From Clostridiales bacterium GWD2_32_19 (lineage in GTDB: Bacteria > Bacillota > Clostridia > Lachnospirales > UBA12420), in the NCBI GenBank assembly GCA_001795385.1, contig MGOU01000021.1, positions 1-64,000 on the forward strand: DNA of 64,000 nucleotides, read 5' to 3'. A program made the translations under genes and the position numbers. The notes under the pieces were generated by a model. The model saw only the letters and a program-made list of their open reading frames with translations. It was not told the origin of the DNA and did no database searches. This document shows positions 62,238 to 64,000 of this stretch, in pieces (within the stretch, counting starts at the first letter, position 1; each line of letters begins with the position of its first letter).

Positions 62238-64000
62238 ATGAAGAATTTATTTAGAGGAATGCTCAGTTTTTTAATAATACTATTGTTATCAATAAACATA
62301 ACATGTGCATCTGGTATAATAGATCCAGGAACCAGTGGTGGGGGAGGGAATACTAGCAGTTTAACAGGTGGTATCGTAAGTGTAGAGCTGCAACTAAGAT
62401 TTGTAGAAAATAAGTATACAGGTGCAGTAAATCATCTTGTACACAGAAAAAATTTTAGTGGATCAGGATTTTTAACCTCATATCTAGGACATAACTTAAA
62501 TACTGCAGAGTGGAAGTTTAATTCTAAAGCAGAGTTAGAAGCTGCAGTTGGAGGAACAGTTGATATTACACAAGAATATCTATGGTATACGAGATCAATT
62601 TTCACATTGCAAGGCGGTGGAACAATTGATATTTGGAGAAAAGGACCAAGTTCAATGAGCTCTGATTATACAACTTATATAAATAATGGTGGTATAAAAA
62701 ATGCAAGTGGAGCTTGGATACTCGGATCAAGTCAAGACGACGAGATTTTGAGCTTAGGTGGTTGGAGTGGTGGTAGTGAGTACTGCACATCAGGAAAATC
62801 ACAAGCAAATAAAGGTACAATGCCACCTGCGCTAGCATATAGACTAAACATTTATAATGCAGATGAAAGTAGAAATGTATTGGTAGACACTAGTGATGGT
62901 AATCTAAGAAAAAATGAAGGAATATCACTATCTCTTGCATATCCTTCATTCTCATTAAGGTATGATGAACCATATAACGGTAATAGTGGCTATCCGCCAC
63001 CAACAACTGAATATACATATGTGGGATGGAAAATTATATATAATACTGGTGCTTCACTATTTTATCCAGCTGATGGTTCGCTAGATTCTTCGTTTGATAG
63101 TGTAAGCTTGACAACTGGAGATACTGCATCCATAAATATAGTAAATCCAAATACAACAGTAAATTTATGTTTTATATGGAAGAAAAATTCAGGTGGTGTA
63201 ATAAATGTAAGACATTTAGACAATGCTGGGAATGTCTTAACAACAACTACAAAAACAGTATCAACCATAGCGCTATATGCAGAAACTATAGCATATAATA
63301 CCACTGCATATGGTTACTCAGCTTCAAACTTTGCAAATTACACAAGTACAGGATATACATATTATTGTACTCCCACAAGTTCAAGACCAGTAATAGCACA
63401 AATACTTCAACCAAATAAATCTATTAACGCTACCTTTGGGGTAAACGATCCAAATAGATATATGTGGATAGATTTTTATTGGAATGGAACGCCTGTGCCA
63501 AGTACAAACGAATATGACATATTATATTCTCCACCTGACTCAGTAAATCCTCCTAGATTTAACTGGACAGACAATGATGATGTGAGAGTATTTTATGAAC
63601 CCGATGCAACGCCATATAGGAGAGATCCTATGACTTTAAATAACTCTACATATGAAAAAAACACATATGCAACAAGGTCAAAATCTCCTGAAACAAATGG
63701 ATCTTATGAACAAGACATAACTCTAAACTATAAATGGACATGGAGAGAAAAGCATACATCAACATCTACCGATTCTGAGGGAAATACCACTACTAGAACT
63801 TGGTATACAAATAAAAGTGATACAGTACGAGTTGACTGTACCTATGCAGGATATTGGGAATTACATAGGATAGTTGCATCAGGAAATGCATTAAGAAGTG
63901 GTGCAAATATAAGTCATAATGATACTGTTAACCTAAATGAAGGTAAAAGGATAGAACTAGACTCAATACCAGGAATATGGGATAGCCATAGTTGGTGGGT
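62238..64000 (+). CDS. Giant secreted MucBP-like protein, cassette 4 partner (3' end outside window)
   Basis: Frame open from ATG 62238 (AGGAGGTGAAAAG before it) to the window edge without a stop, at least 587 codons. Signal peptide (GMLSFLIILLLSINITCASG), a Gly-rich linker, and a region paralogous to the 52286 protein throughout: YNTGASLFYPADGSLDSSF, INVRHLDNAGNVL near residue 322, DPNRYMWIDFYWNGTPVP, RFNWTDNDDVRVFYEPDATP. The cysteine near residue 23 does not fit a lipobox. Starts 11 bases after the cassette 4 anchor, repeating the cassette layout. Confidence 0.9.
   Translation, partial: MKNLFRGMLSFLIILLLSINITCASGIIDPGTSGGGGNTSSLTGGIVSVELQLRFVENKYTGAVNHLVHRKNFSGSGFLTSYLGHNLNTAEWKFNSKAELEAAVGGTVDITQEYLWYTRSIFTLQGGGTIDIWRKGPSSMSSDYTTYINNGGIKNASGAWILGSSQDDEILSLGGWSGGSEYCTSGKSQANKGTMPPALAYRLNIYNADESRNVLVDTSDGNLRKNEGISLSLAYPSFSLRYDEPYNGNSGYPPPTTEYTYVGWKIIYNTGASLFYPADGSLDSSFDSVSLTTGDTASINIVNPNTTVNLCFIWKKNSGGVINVRHLDNAGNVLTTTTKTVSTIALYAETIAYNTTAYGYSASNFANYTSTGYTYYCTPTSSRPVIAQILQPNKSINATFGVNDPNRYMWIDFYWNGTPVPSTNEYDILYSPPDSVNPPRFNWTDNDDVRVFYEPDATPYRRDPMTLNNSTYEKNTYATRSKSPETNGSYEQDITLNYKWTWREKHTSTSTDSEGNTTTRTWYTNKSDTVRVDCTYAGYWELHRIVASGNALRSGANISHNDTVNLNEGKRIELDSIPGIWDSHSWW

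Noticed and set aside
62300-62320. Lipobox in the cassette 4 partner
   Set aside because: The residues before the Cys (N-I-T) do not fit the lipobox, and the paralogue at 52286 has no Cys there.

Overview
The window is strongly A+T-rich, with AGGAGG-type ribosome binding sites, TTGACA/TATAAT promoters and many intrinsic terminators. It carries genes typical of endospore-lineage Firmicutes: ylxM-ffh-rpsP-khpA-rimM-trmD-rplS, lepB-rbgA-rnhB-yraN, an mbl-flhO-flhP cluster, SLH-domain surface proteins and VanW/G5 proteins. I read it as a chromosomal segment of a flagellated member of the Clostridia; no closer placement can be supported from the sequence alone.

Layout. 1-2.2 kb: the 3' end of an Rhs polymorphic-toxin gene with a displaced (frameshifted) toxin tail, a DUF5071-like putative immunity gene, then decayed coding sequence. 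2.2-7.2 kb: a CoA-binding protein, a BaiN/HI0933-type flavoprotein, an unrecognised minus-strand gene, and a two-gene unit of a HEFCH metallopeptidase-like protein followed by a P-loop protein. 7.3-15.9 kb: an envelope-stress/efflux locus made of an OmpR-type two-component system, a secreted protein with Spy/CpxP-like LTxxQ motifs, a MacA-like adaptor, a MacB-like permease, a TolC-like protein, a small anchored protein and a LolD/MacB-type ATPase. 16-24 kb: asd-dapA-dapB (lysine/diaminopimelate), fba, rho, rpmE, prmC, prfA. 24-38.5 kb: a VanW protein, cheX, trmL, then the SRP/ribosome-maturation block (ylxM to rplS), lepB, rbgA, rnhB, a FliK-like protein, fhlB, yraN and a degenerate laccase-domain (YfiH-like) protein. 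38.6-46.7 kb: tmcAL on the minus strand, then mbl-flhO-flhP, rmuC, a catalytically incomplete RsmF-like protein, and tgt.

47-64 kb is the most unusual part: four consecutive two-gene cassettes. In each, a secreted protein with three SLH domains is followed after 10-30 bases by a much larger secreted protein that has no recognisable wall anchor of its own. Three of the four SLH proteins share an unrecognised C-terminal domain. The large partners fall into two families that alternate along the DNA: 1 and 3 share their C-terminal half (1 adds a vWA domain, 3 a glycine-rich ALK/LTK-like domain), while 2 and 4 are full-length paralogues with a MucBP-like segment; the fourth runs off the window. 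A Spo0A-box promoter precedes cassette 3. I infer a modular surface display system in which the SLH protein anchors the giant partner.

Intergenic DNA holds several short repeat families (a hairpin repeat at nearly constant distance from three start codons, a CTAGAGTAGGGGAG family, AAAGTAC tandem repeats) and several unusually long perfect palindromes at gene ends. No tRNA, rRNA, insertion sequence or CRISPR array was found.
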